Of a DNA stretch of 64,000 bases, positions 17,817 to 26,644 are shown piece by piece. Origin of the DNA: Bacteroidales bacterium (GTDB lineage Bacteria > Bacteroidota > Bacteroidia > Bacteroidales > Marinilabiliaceae). The notes under the pieces were generated by a model. The model worked only from the letters and a program-made list of their open reading frames with translations. It ran no database searches and had not been told where the DNA came from. The position numbers and the translations under genes were made by a program. Location: positions 31,308-95,307 of the forward strand of contig JAKSLH010000009.1 in the NCBI GenBank assembly GCA_024401335.1, in the 5' to 3' direction. Position 1 is the stretch's first letter. Every line of letters begins with the position of its first letter.

Positions 17817-18584
17817 TCATAATGTAATACTATTCTGCCAATCCTCTTTATAGGTTAGCTTAAGATGACGCCCCTGTGTCTCCATCTCGTCCATTGACCT
17901 GTTGATGTCTTCTACCTTAGCAACGGCTTCATCTATCTTCTCCTTGAACGATGAATGTTTTACGGTTATCATGTATTTCATACCCCAGTGAAGATGAAAA
18001 TAGACCTCAACGACGTTCTTACGGTCTACGGTGTAATAGGAGACCGACGTCTCTTTTGTTATTAGCTTGAGATATGCATCGATAGCACTCTCGGAAAGCT
18101 GCTTGAGCTTTGCTGTCTTACGGCATTTGAGATATACTTTGTTCCACTCTTTCATCCATCCTTCATACTGAACTGATGCTTGAAGGAGCAAATCGACGAC
18201 CTCCTCGGGTGTCATGAAGACTGCATTGAAGAGATATCGACTATAATAAAAGAACTCTCCCGTATGACACTCCTCGCCCTGACGAAGGTTCATGCAGAAA
18301 CGCACTTCAAGTGAGGATACCTTGATGCGATAGTAGATGTTGCTAGAATAGACCTGCTGAGGCTCCTTCTCGATGACCTCGCAGCACGCCTTGTCGCACA
18401 GCAGGTCTATAACATCTCGACCGTCGAGACGATATTCGGAGATGCCGATATTCATCTGACGATGGAGTTCGCGTATGTTGTTTGCAATATATTCAATACG
18501 CAAGTCGTCGGCGCTGCCTGTTTGCTGCAGAGCGCCGACGATTCGTGTAGCTAATGCTGAGTTTATGTCGATACGATTATTCAT
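17817..18584 (-). CDS. Conserved-looking hypothetical protein downstream of the outer-membrane receptor
   Basis: A 255-residue soluble protein of unknown family. I place the start at the ATG at 18584, which overlaps the receptor gene by 8 bp, because the longer frame (to 18644) would run antisense-free but deep into the receptor's repetitive tail. The sequence has no signal peptide or membrane segment. It contains aromatic-rich strand-like stretches (SSNIYYRIKVSSLEVRF, FFYYSRYLF) and a helical C-terminal part (EKIDEAVAKVEDINRSMDEM). The tight overlap suggests co-expression with the receptor, but a functional link is not evident. Confidence 0.75.
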   Translation of the reverse strand: MNNRIDINSALATRIVGALQQTGSADDLRIEYIANNIRELHRQMNIGISEYRLDGRDVIDLLCDKACCEVIEKEPQQVYSSNIYYRIKVSSLEVRFCMNLRQGEECHTGEFFYYSRYLFNAVFMTPEEVVDLLLQASVQYEGWMKEWNKVYLKCRKTAKLKQLSESAIDAYLKLITKETSVSYYTVDRKNVVEVYFHLHWGMKYMITVKHSSFKEKIDEAVAKVEDINRSMDEMETQGRHLKLTYKEDWQNSITL

Positions 18585-21168
18585 CGCCTCCCATGCCGCC
18601 GCCCATTGAGCCGCGCTGACCTTCGCCTTCATCCTCGCCACCATTCTGGCCAGGACCGCCTTCGCCTGGACGCCCCTTCATCTTGTCGTTCTTCATGTTA
18701 CCGAAACTCCAAGCGATCTGTATCATACCACGACGGCCACCTCGCCACGACTCGCTATCTTGTCTGAAGCCAGCACCGCTAGTCTTGCTACGCCACTTGC
18801 GTGAATCGAGAAGGTCGCGACCGTTGATGGCAAGAGTGAGCTTGCGGTCGAAGAAAGTCTTGCGGAGACCCATGTCGAGGTTGTAGTTGGCCTCACGCTT
18901 ACCCTGAGTGATGACCTTGGCAGCGTTGTAGTTGAAAGTTGTCTGGAACGAGATCTCCTTTGGCAACATAATAGAAGCAAGCACCTTAGCATTCCATGAG
19001 AAGTCGTCGTCGCTGTTGACAACAACAGGATATGTCTTTCCATCGGAGAGCTTATAGTCGAATGTGCCACCCTCGAGCTTATAGTAGAAGAAGTTGAGCG
19101 TAGTTGTAAGATCAAGACGTGTAAATAGTCGGTTCTTCACGATAATCTCGAGACCAGAGTTGAGGTCCTTAGACATGTTCTCAGATGTAGTATAGCGCAC
19201 ACCATTGTCCATATAGCTGATACGCTGCATGACATCTGTCGATGGACGATAATATGCCGAGAGAGAGAGTGTGTGGTTGTCCCATGTCTTGATATAGTTG
19301 AACTCGAGGGAGTTGCTATATGTAGGTGTCAACTCTGGATTACCAAATGAGATATTCGTAGAGTCTGAGATGTTCTTGAAAGAATTGAGCTGACCACCCC
19401 ATGGACGACGCAAACGACGAGTGTAGTTGAGCTGCAGCTCCTGGTTCTCATCGATATGATAGCTCAGATAGGCAGTAGGGAACATCTTGAAGAAACTCTT
19501 GGAGAAAGTCTCGGATGCGCCTCCCTTGAACTCGGCAGCGTAATCCTTGCTCTCTGCATCTACAGTCCAGCCCTCGCCACGGAGACCAAGCTGATAGCCG
19601 AAAGTCTCGTTGATGCGGTGCTGCCAGTTGAAATAGACGGCATGCACATTGGAGTCGTAGATGAAGCGGTTGTAGAGCTTCTCATTGAGAGCGAGATCGG
19701 AATCGCTAATGTTCATTGCTCCTACAGAAGAGAAGTCGAAAGTAGTTGTTGGAGAGTTCTGATGAGAGAAGTCGCCCTTGTAGCCTGTCTCTATCTTAAC
19801 AGCGTCGGAGATAGGCTGCTGATAGTCGAGCTGAACCTCCCAGTCGTTGTGCTTATTGTCCATCTGCTGCTTCTGAACAGAATAGGACTCTGACATGCCG
19901 ACAAATTCAGAAGAGAAGTCACTGCTATTAGGAATATAGCTAGATAACTGATTGTATTTAGTATCACCCTCCATGTTGAACTGGCCGCGTGACACAGTAA
20001 GGTCGATATCATGACCAGTAGCCCACTCATGACGATAGCCAAAGTTGACATTGATCATGCGCATATTGTTGTCGCTAGTATTAACACGGCTGCGCTCCAT
20101 AGAGTAGCCCAGAGTGTTGAAGCCAGGATAGTCGGCGCTCTTATAGATGTAAGTAGTCTTATTGTCGCCATCACCGTTCATGCCCATGAAGCCGACAGTG
20201 AGGTCGTCGTGCTGAGTGATATGCCAAGTGAGACCGGCGCGACCGAAGAGGTTCATGCCGTTGTTCTTACCTTCGTTAGTAGAATTCAAGAAAGACAAAG
20301 CAACGCCATTGTCGTCGAGGTTGTCGCGATCGGAATAGCCACCGCTCTTCATCTTACGCTTGCCGACACCAATGTTGGCATAGGCGTCAACGATGCCGCT
20401 AGAGAAGTTGATGTTGGCACCCAAACGGCCACCGCCAGTAGTGCTGGCATTAGCCTGAACACCGCCGTAGTAGCCTGCCTTGCGGTCGCGCTTGAGGACG
20501 ATATTGATGATACCAGCCGAACCCTCGGCAGAATATTTAGAAGATGGATTGCTAATAACCTCGATATGGTCAATGCTCTCGGCTGGCAACTGCTGAAGGA
20601 TATCACCGCGGTTGTCACTTGTCATACCCTGCGCCTTGCCGTTGATCCAGATCGTTACCGACGATGATCCACGCAACGATATGTTTCCCTCTGCATCTAC
20701 TTCCACCGAAGGGACATTCTCAAGAACTTCTGATGCTGAACCGCCTACAGACGCGATATCCTGATCGACATTGAAAACCTTCTTATCGATATCGAGCTTC
20801 ATAGACTGCTTCTGTGCTACGACAGCCACCTCAGCAATCTGCTCTGAGTCGTCTTCCAAAGTTATAGCCTTAAGACGTACAGTGTGGTTGTTGGCAGAAG
20901 AGACAGTAACATTTCTGGTCACCGTCTTGTAGCCCATGAACTGGACGTTTAACACATAGGAACCATCCTTGACATTAGCCAACTGAAAGGCACCATCGAG
21001 ATCGGTAATCGTACCTTTTACCATTGTTGTGCCGTCTGTCTTATACAAAATAACATTCACATATTCAAGAGGCTGATTGGCGCTATCAACAACGCGACCC
21101 TCAACCGAACCTGCCATTGCCATTACACTAACTGCAAACAAGGCAAGCAAAAGAAAGAGTTTTCTCAT
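18577..21168 (-). CDS. TonB-dependent-receptor-like outer membrane beta-barrel protein
   Basis: An 863-residue outer-membrane protein. The signal peptide (1-19, VSVMAMAG) is followed by a carboxypeptidase-regulatory-like beta-sandwich (SVEGRVVDSANQPLEYVNV to about 100), a plug domain (130-230: ENVPSVEVDAEGNISLRGSS, ESIDHIEVISNPSSKY) and a barrel of the OMP_b-brl_3 type to about 820. There is no SusD-like gene beside it, so it is not a Sus-type glycan importer pair. The last 40 residues are odd: a Gly/Glu/Asp-rich, Arg-containing tail (GRPGEGGPGQNGGEDEGEG) beyond the expected final strand. The ligand is unknown. Confidence 0.88.
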   Translation of the reverse strand: MRKLFLLLALFAVSVMAMAGSVEGRVVDSANQPLEYVNVILYKTDGTTMVKGTITDLDGAFQLANVKDGSYVLNVQFMGYKTVTRNVTVSSANNHTVRLKAITLEDDSEQIAEVAVVAQKQSMKLDIDKKVFNVDQDIASVGGSASEVLENVPSVEVDAEGNISLRGSSSVTIWINGKAQGMTSDNRGDILQQLPAESIDHIEVISNPSSKYSAEGSAGIINIVLKRDRKAGYYGGVQANASTTGGGRLGANINFSSGIVDAYANIGVGKRKMKSGGYSDRDNLDDNGVALSFLNSTNEGKNNGMNLFGRAGLTWHITQHDDLTVGFMGMNGDGDNKTTYIYKSADYPGFNTLGYSMERSRVNTSDNNMRMINVNFGYRHEWATGHDIDLTVSRGQFNMEGDTKYNQLSSYIPNSSDFSSEFVGMSESYSVQKQQMDNKHNDWEVQLDYQQPISDAVKIETGYKGDFSHQNSPTTTFDFSSVGAMNISDSDLALNEKLYNRFIYDSNVHAVYFNWQHRINETFGYQLGLRGEGWTVDAESKDYAAEFKGGASETFSKSFFKMFPTAYLSYHIDENQELQLNYTRRLRRPWGGQLNSFKNISDSTNISFGNPELTPTYSNSLEFNYIKTWDNHTLSLSAYYRPSTDVMQRISYMDNGVRYTTSENMSKDLNSGLEIIVKNRLFTRLDLTTTLNFFYYKLEGGTFDYKLSDGKTYPVVVNSDDDFSWNAKVLASIMLPKEISFQTTFNYNAAKVITQGKREANYNLDMGLRKTFFDRKLTLAINGRDLLDSRKWRSKTSGAGFRQDSESWRGGRRGMIQIAWSFGNMKNDKMKGRPGEGGPGQNGGEDEGEGQRGSMGGGMGGDE

Positions 21169-21214
21169 CTGTCTATATCTGTCGATTAATCAATTATTAT
21201 AATTTTCGCAGTCG

Positions 21215-21246
21215 CAAATATATACATAATAACATTGACCGGCAAC
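21215..21246 (-). promoter_or_regulatory. Bacteroidota-type promoter for the beta-barrel receptor gene
   Basis: TATATTTG (-7, 21215-21222) with GTTG (-33, 21243-21246) at a 20-bp spacing, about 45 bp ahead of the start codon. It fits the TTTG-N19-21-TAnnTTTG consensus with one mismatch. Confidence 0.5.
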
Positions 21247-21322
21247 CCCGTTTGTCGACAAAAGACGGCTTTTTGTCGACAAATAGACATATTCCGCATC
21301 CAACTAAAACAATACTTCCTCA

Positions 21323-21360
21323 CAAAAAAAAGCAGGCCTCCCCAAAACGGGTAGCCTGCT
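21323..21360 (-). terminator. Intrinsic terminator of prs
   Basis: On the minus strand AGCAGGCTACCCG-TTTT-GGGGAGGCCTGCT folds into a long imperfect stem and is followed by a run of eight T, 27 bp after the prs stop codon. Confidence 0.8.
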
Positions 21361-21387
21361 ATATCATTTGTCGCAGAACGACGTCTC

Positions 21388-22332
21388 TTACTTTCTAAAT
21401 ACGAAATGCTTAGCGATAGTCTCGTTGTTATAGACACATGCCAATGTCTCAGCGAACATATCGGCAACAGAGAGGATCTTGATCTTCTTGCACTCTCTCT
21501 TCAATGGAATAGAGTCGGTCAGGATAACCTCAGTGATCTTAGAGTTCTCGATATTGTCGTAGGCAGGACCAGAGAGAACGCCATGAGAAGCGAATGCTCT
21601 AACTGAGAGAGCGCCCTCGTCCATCATCTTATCTGCAGCGGCAGTAAGAGTACCCGCAGTATCGATCATATCGTCCATGAGGATTACATTCTTGCCCTTA
21701 ACATCACCGATAACACGCAACTCGCCAACGACGTTAGGACGTGGACGATACTTATGGCATATAACCATTGGTACTCCAAAATGCTTTGAGTAGTTATGTG
21801 CTCGCTTAGAACCACCGGCATCAGGAGAAGCGATAACCATATTCTCAAGATTCAAGCTCTGGATGTATGGAGCATAAATAGTAGAAGAATAGAGGTGGTC
21901 GACAGGGATATTGAAGAAACCCTGAATCTGATCAGCATGGAGGTCCATTGTGATAACACGGTCAACACCTGCTGCAGTAAGAAGGTCGGCAACAAGCTTT
22001 GCACCGATAGCCACACGAGGCTGATCCTTACGGTCCTGACGCGCATAACCGAAGTAAGGCATCACAGCGATAATCTTAGCAGCAGAAGCTCTCTTAGCTG
22101 CATCAATCATCATCAACAATTCGAAAAGGTTGTCGGCAGGTGGGAATGTACTCTGGATAAGAAATACGTGTGAACCGCGGATAGTCTCATCGAACTTTAC
22201 AGTATACTCTCCATCGCTGAAGTCTATCTTGTGAACTTGTCCGAGCTCCTGTCCGAATGACTGAGCTATTTTTTCTGCGAGGTAACGGCTGTTCGTACCT
22301 GAGAAAATCTTGATGAATGACTGTGGTTGCAT
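21388..22332 (-). CDS. prs: Ribose-phosphate pyrophosphokinase (PRPP synthase)
   Basis: A 314-residue cytoplasmic enzyme (EC 2.7.6.1) that makes PRPP from ribose 5-phosphate and ATP for nucleotide, His and Trp synthesis. Class I motifs are intact: the N-terminal KIFSGTNS and FSDGEYTVKF, MPYFGYARQDRK in the ATP loop, DLHADQIQGFF at the metal/ATP site, and the PRPP-binding loop VILMDDMIDTAGT (about 221-233). Length is standard. Monocistronic, with a -7 motif TACCTTTG upstream (22374-22381) and a strong terminator downstream. Confidence 0.98.
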   Translation of the reverse strand: MQPQSFIKIFSGTNSRYLAEKIAQSFGQELGQVHKIDFSDGEYTVKFDETIRGSHVFLIQSTFPPADNLFELLMMIDAAKRASAAKIIAVMPYFGYARQDRKDQPRVAIGAKLVADLLTAAGVDRVITMDLHADQIQGFFNIPVDHLYSSTIYAPYIQSLNLENMVIASPDAGGSKRAHNYSKHFGVPMVICHKYRPRPNVVGELRVIGDVKGKNVILMDDMIDTAGTLTAAADKMMDEGALSVRAFASHGVLSGPAYDNIENSKITEVILTDSIPLKRECKKIKILSVADMFAETLACVYNNETIAKHFVFRK

Positions 22333-22373
22333 TTGTGATGCTATAGTTTTTGGTTTGTTTTTTGTTTCTGTGG

Positions 22374-22381
22374 CAAAGGTA
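22374..22381 (-). promoter_or_regulatory. -7 element for prs
   Basis: TACCTTTG on the minus strand, about 40 bp before the prs start. No clear -33 match was found. Confidence 0.4.
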
Positions 22382-22478
22382 GTAATTATTACATTCTGTG
22401 TATCGCGTCCCTATCGAAATATCTGTTAAAATACACGCGTTTATAGCCACAAAAGTTCACAATTATGCGGGTGTTCTG

Positions 22479-23486
22479 TTATGGTCTGTACTTTGCATCG
22501 ATAAGGAACTGCTGAGCGTCGGACATATCAAAAAGGTCGGCTATGGTAGCATCCTTATGGTTATCCATATAGCTGCACACAATGTTATATCCGCAATATA
22601 GCGCTGCGCGACCCGGAGACTTGTCGCCAAAGAACACCGTGAATGGAGCCTCGTTGACGAGCTTATTCTTATCGAGAGGGTTTATGCTATAGAGGAGCTT
22701 CTGCTCTGCCATGAATCCCCACATGTTCTTCTCAGCCAATTCGCACCATTTCCTTTCGTCATCGGTGAAACCCATTATAATCCACTCCTTCTCCTTTGGG
22801 AAGCAAGCGGCAGTGGCATACATCACCTTTGCCTGATAGATCATGGCCGACAAGACATCGTCTTTCTCGCTCAAGTCGGGCTTGTTGGCATAGATAAGGG
22901 CTTTGACAAGGTCTATTGACATATTCTCGGGATTCTTGTTCTTGCATGCATATACCGGCATCTCAAGCCATGGATAATATCGACAGTCACTACCAAGATA
23001 ATGTTCTATACTTATAGATATATAGGCACTGTCAACAAATATCTTATTGTTGAAGCCTGAAAAATGACAATAGAAATGTTCTGGGATAGTGATATCGGGC
23101 ATGTAATAAGCAAGGCAGCTCACGGCATCACTAAGTCGCTCACTCTCTCTCTTCAGACTCTTCGCTGCTACACTGTCACATGTAGCTATCACCTCAATGT
23201 TCTCCTTTATACCCAAGAACTGATCAAGATTCTCAACAAACTCATCATCTCCTACATGGCCTATGCGTAGCTCACGTGCACAATAGGCATCAAAATAGTC
23301 TCCATACTTCTCCGAAAGACGGCTTATCTTTGCTTCTGTCGACGCATCCTGCTTGCTGAACAAGTCCTGATAGAAAGGCACTATCTCAACATTCCTACGA
23401 CAACTGCTGGTATCGGGATGCTTAAAACGCGACTGGCAACCCGAGAGGGCAAGAACAATTATACCTATAAATAAAAAACGTTTCAT
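22479..23486 (-). CDS. Hypothetical lipoprotein
   Basis: A 335-residue protein with a lipoprotein signal peptide (IVLALSGC, acylated C17), hence periplasmic or surface-exposed and membrane-anchored. The mature part is helical with many Cys, Tyr and Asp residues and no motif I recognise. It includes EFVENLDQFLGIKE near residue 85, a central segment CRYYPWLEMPVYAC, and WCELAEKNMWGFMAEQ near 250. It is transcribed away from the following intergenic region, and nothing in the neighbourhood suggests a role. It is 130 bp upstream of, and on the same strand as, prs. Confidence 0.8.
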   Translation of the reverse strand: MKRFLFIGIIVLALSGCQSRFKHPDTSSCRRNVEIVPFYQDLFSKQDASTEAKISRLSEKYGDYFDAYCARELRIGHVGDDEFVENLDQFLGIKENIEVIATCDSVAAKSLKRESERLSDAVSCLAYYMPDITIPEHFYCHFSGFNNKIFVDSAYISISIEHYLGSDCRYYPWLEMPVYACKNKNPENMSIDLVKALIYANKPDLSEKDDVLSAMIYQAKVMYATAACFPKEKEWIIMGFTDDERKWCELAEKNMWGFMAEQKLLYSINPLDKNKLVNEAPFTVFFGDKSPGRAALYCGYNIVCSYMDNHKDATIADLFDMSDAQQFLIDAKYRP

Positions 23487-23738
23487 ATAGAATCATTCAA
23501 TATTATGTTACTTCACATAGTGCAAAAATACAACTTTTAGCAACAACTATCAATCAATGAGATAGCTTGTTGTAAAATTGGAACATTTATACTCAAAAAC
23601 TGCACGAAAACGAAGATATTACAAAAAATACAAGATTTTATTATGGAATATCGAAACTATATTGGTTACTTTGCGTAATAGAAAGCAACAAAGGGAAACC
23701 GTGACGGCGAAACTTTGTTTACGATTACTTAACATCTT

Positions 23739-23773
23739 TTTGATAGCAAGTAATGGTAAAAGCAGTACTTTTG
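23739..23773 (+). promoter_or_regulatory. Promoter of a candidate small RNA
   Basis: A perfect -7 element TACTTTTG (23766-23773) and a TTTG at 23739-23742, spaced 23 bp apart, slightly more than the usual 19-21. Transcription would begin near 23780. Confidence 0.5.
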
Positions 23774-23779
23774 CAAAGT

Positions 23780-23876
23780 AGATTTTTTTCATAGATTGGA
23801 ATTTTGGTTAAGGGTCCCTGATAAAGATCTCGGATCCAAGGAAAGGGGACTGAAGTGATTTCAGACCCCTTTTTCT
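23780..23876 (+). ncRNA. Candidate small RNA, about 97 nt
   Basis: A free-standing transcription unit without a credible reading frame lies between the lipoprotein gene and the GH127/146 gene. It has a Bacteroidota promoter just upstream (TACTTTTG at 23766-23773) and ends in an intrinsic terminator (23844-23875) whose stem AGGGG-A-CTGA pairs with TCAG-A-CCCCT ahead of a T-run. The 5' part is AU-rich with a purine-rich single-stranded stretch near 23830-23843 that could pair with target mRNAs. The layout resembles Bacteroidales sRNA families that end in a terminator hairpin. I cannot confirm a family without a covariance-model search. Confidence 0.5.
23844..23876 (+). terminator. Intrinsic terminator of the candidate sRNA
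   Basis: Stem 23844-23854 with 23860-23870 (one A-A mismatch), short loop, then TTTTTCT. It has no upstream protein gene on the plus strand to terminate. Confidence 0.75.
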
Positions 23877-24149
23877 ATTTATCCCCCCCTCCCCATAGTA
23901 ATGCTTACCTCACAGTCTACCCCCCCCTTTTTCTCATCCCTTTTTTCTCATCACACAAAAGTCGTACTTTCGCTGTACCATCCCTGTAGGAACACGCATA
24001 CATAACGTATACATAACGTATACATAACGCTTACATAAAAACACCATATTTATTCCTTTATCCACCCAATTGAGACAAAAACACACCTTATAATTATTAT
24101 CATCTAAGGATTTTTACGATTATTTACATAACTTGCGTCTCGAAAACAA
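23876..24149 (+). promoter_or_regulatory. Long 5' region of the GH127/146 gene with 11-bp direct repeats
   Basis: This 274-bp stretch has pyrimidine-rich tracts (23881-23950) and a TACTTTCG element (about 23965-23972) that may be a -7 box. It also has 3.7 head-to-tail copies of the 11-bp unit ACATAACGTAT (24000-24040, third copy varied at its end). The 11-bp period equals one helical turn, as in binding arrays for a DNA-binding regulator. If the promoter is right, the array lies in the transcribed leader. No gene is seen. Confidence 0.4.
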
Positions 24150-26564
24150 ATGACTACAAACATGAGACACAAATCACATGGTGCGTTACTCGCGCTCGCA
24201 TTCTCCTTATTAACCTCGCAGCATTCTATCGCTCAGGACAAACTTTACCATGACGAATTTCCTATCAGCGACGTCAAACTGCTCGACGGACCGCTGAAGC
24301 ATGCTCAGGACCTTAACGCTCATACTCTCCTAAGGTATGATGTCGACCGTCTCCTTGCTCCTTTCCGCAAAGAGGCCGGACTCAAAGAGATCGCTCCGCT
24401 CTTCCCTAACTGGGCCGGACTTGACGGTCATGTTGGCGGACACTATCTGAGCGCTATCTCTATGTATGCCGCTATGGGCAACAAAGAGTGTGAAGACCGC
24501 ATGCTTTATATGATCAACGAACTGAAAACATGCATGGAAGCTGCCGAAAAGAGCTACCCCGACTGGGGCAAAGGATACCTCGGCGGTGTACCTAACAGCA
24601 ACAAGATGTGGTCGGACTTCAAGAAGGGCGACTTTGGCACATTCAACAGCGCATGGGTGCCATTCTACAACCTGCACAAGATAGAGGCCGGACTGCGTGA
24701 CGCATGGCTCTATTGCGGCAACGAAGATGCCAGGACCCTCTTCCTTGCCACCTGCGACTGGCTCATTGACATAGCTGCCAACGTGAGCAACGAGAAACTT
24801 GAGGAACTTCTTGGCATGGAGCATGGCGGAGTGAACGAGGTGCTAGCCGACGCCTATCAGATGACAGGCGACAAGAAATATCTCGACGCGGCAAAGCGCT
24901 ACTCGCACAAATGGATACTCAACCCAATGAAAGAGCATAACGGCAAGCATCTTGACAACATACACGCCAACACACAGGTGCCAAAGATTGTTGGTTTCGC
25001 ACGTGTGGGCGAACTGGCCAACGACAATGACTACAAGGAGGCAAGCCGATATTTCTGGGACGAGGTGGTAAACCGACGCAGTCTCTCACTCGGTGGCAAC
25101 AGCCGACGCGAGCATTTCCCTAGCAAAGAGTCGAGCATAGACTGGACGCAGGACATCGACGGTCTCGAGTCGTGCAACACCAACAACATGCTAAAACTCA
25201 CAGAGGACCTGCACCGCATGGATCCTGACAACTCGCTCTACGCCGACTATTTTGAAAGAGCGACATTCAACCACATACTCTCAACACAGCATCCGGAGCA
25301 TGGCGGATATGTATATTTCACATCGGCACGTCCTCGCCACTACCGCAACTACTCAGTGCCAAACGAAGCCATGTGGTGCTGTGTAGGTACAGGCATGGAG
25401 AATCATGGTAAATATGGACAGTTCATCTATACCCTAGCCAAAGAGAAGACACTGAGCGTCAACCTATACGCCGCATCGGAGCTTAACTGGAAAGCCAACG
25501 GCATAAAGCTGCGCCAGGAGACGAACTTCCCTTATGCAGAGACCAGCAAGATAACAATAGCCGAGGGTAACGGCAAGTTCACACTACGCCTCCGATACCC
25601 TAGCTGGGTCAAAGCCGGTGAGTTCGCAGTAAAGATCAACGGCAAGAACATCACCTCGAAGAAGTGGGTTCCAGGCACATACGTTGACATAGAGCAGAAC
25701 TGGAAAGAGGGAGACGTTGTTGACATAGCATTCCCAATGCACGCCTCGATAGAACACATGCCTAATGTGCCTCAATACATATCGATATTGTATGGACCTA
25801 TCGTCATGGGCATGAAGACAGGTGACGAAGACCTCGCACTGCTCCTCTCAGACGACAGCCGTTTCGGTCAGCTCGCTGTAGGCAAGAAACTGCCTGTAGA
25901 TCAGGCTCCATACCTCATCGCCAACAAGGTGGAAGACATAGCCAACGACCTCGTAGCAATAGAGGGCAAGCCACTACACTTCACGCTCAAGACACGCATG
26001 GAGAACAAGATAGACAACGAGCTTCAGCCATTCTTCGAGATACACGACAGCCGCTACATGCTCTATTGGCTGGCGTTGAGTGAAGACGGCTATAAGGAGT
26101 ACATCAGCAACCTCCAGAAAGAGGAGAAGGCACGCATGGAACTCGAAGCCAGCACAACAGACAAGGTGCAGCCAGGCGAACAGCAGCCAGAGAGTGACCA
26201 TTTCATGGAGGCAGACGAGACTTCGACAAAGGGTGTCACCAACGACGTGCCATTCCGCGATGCACGCAACGGCGGCTCATTCAGCTATCTGATGCAAACC
26301 AACGGACGCACCGACCTGAGCATCCGCGTTCGCTATTGGGGACAAGACGAATGGCGCACCTGCGAATACGATCTCTTCGTCGACGACACGCTTGTCGCCT
26401 CTATTAACAACTCACGCAAGTGGCGCAGCTCTCAATGGAAATACGAGACTTACGATATTCCTGCTGAGGCTCTCAAGGGCAAAACACAGGTTCGTGTCAA
26501 GTTCGTAGCTAAGCCACACCGTCAGGTGGGCGAAATATACGAAGTGCGTCTGATCAAGAAATAG
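24150..26564 (+). CDS. GH127/GH146 family beta-L-arabinofuranosidase-like protein
   Basis: An 804-residue exported enzyme (signal peptide to about residue 29, HSIAQ) of the former DUF1680 group. The (alpha/alpha)6 barrel carries the zinc-cysteine active site known in this family: E340 and C342 in ESCNTNN, and C410/C411 in MWCCVGTGMENH, one of which is the cysteine nucleophile. GHVGGHYLSA and AWVPFYNLHK are further landmarks. It would release beta-L-arabinofuranose from plant arabinans or glycoproteins in the periplasm. The C-terminal 140 residues include a beta-sandwich with RKWRSSQWKYETYDIP. Single gene, with its own long leader and a strong terminator. Confidence 0.92.
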   Translation: MTTNMRHKSHGALLALAFSLLTSQHSIAQDKLYHDEFPISDVKLLDGPLKHAQDLNAHTLLRYDVDRLLAPFRKEAGLKEIAPLFPNWAGLDGHVGGHYLSAISMYAAMGNKECEDRMLYMINELKTCMEAAEKSYPDWGKGYLGGVPNSNKMWSDFKKGDFGTFNSAWVPFYNLHKIEAGLRDAWLYCGNEDARTLFLATCDWLIDIAANVSNEKLEELLGMEHGGVNEVLADAYQMTGDKKYLDAAKRYSHKWILNPMKEHNGKHLDNIHANTQVPKIVGFARVGELANDNDYKEASRYFWDEVVNRRSLSLGGNSRREHFPSKESSIDWTQDIDGLESCNTNNMLKLTEDLHRMDPDNSLYADYFERATFNHILSTQHPEHGGYVYFTSARPRHYRNYSVPNEAMWCCVGTGMENHGKYGQFIYTLAKEKTLSVNLYAASELNWKANGIKLRQETNFPYAETSKITIAEGNGKFTLRLRYPSWVKAGEFAVKINGKNITSKKWVPGTYVDIEQNWKEGDVVDIAFPMHASIEHMPNVPQYISILYGPIVMGMKTGDEDLALLLSDDSRFGQLAVGKKLPVDQAPYLIANKVEDIANDLVAIEGKPLHFTLKTRMENKIDNELQPFFEIHDSRYMLYWLALSEDGYKEYISNLQKEEKARMELEASTTDKVQPGEQQPESDHFMEADETSTKGVTNDVPFRDARNGGSFSYLMQTNGRTDLSIRVRYWGQDEWRTCEYDLFVDDTLVASINNSRKWRSSQWKYETYDIPAEALKGKTQVRVKFVAKPHRQVGEIYEVRLIKK

Positions 26565-26588
26565 CTTGTCCCGTATGGACAACACAAT

Positions 26589-26625
26589 AAAGGGTGGTCA
26601 CCAATAGATGACCACCCTTATTTTT
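26589..26625 (+). terminator. Intrinsic terminator after the GH127/146 gene
   Basis: An 11-bp perfect stem, AAGGGTGGTCA with TGACCACCCTT (26590-26600 and 26609-26619), followed by ATTTTT. Confidence 0.85.
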
Positions 26626-26644
26626 ACATTCAACACAAGATACA

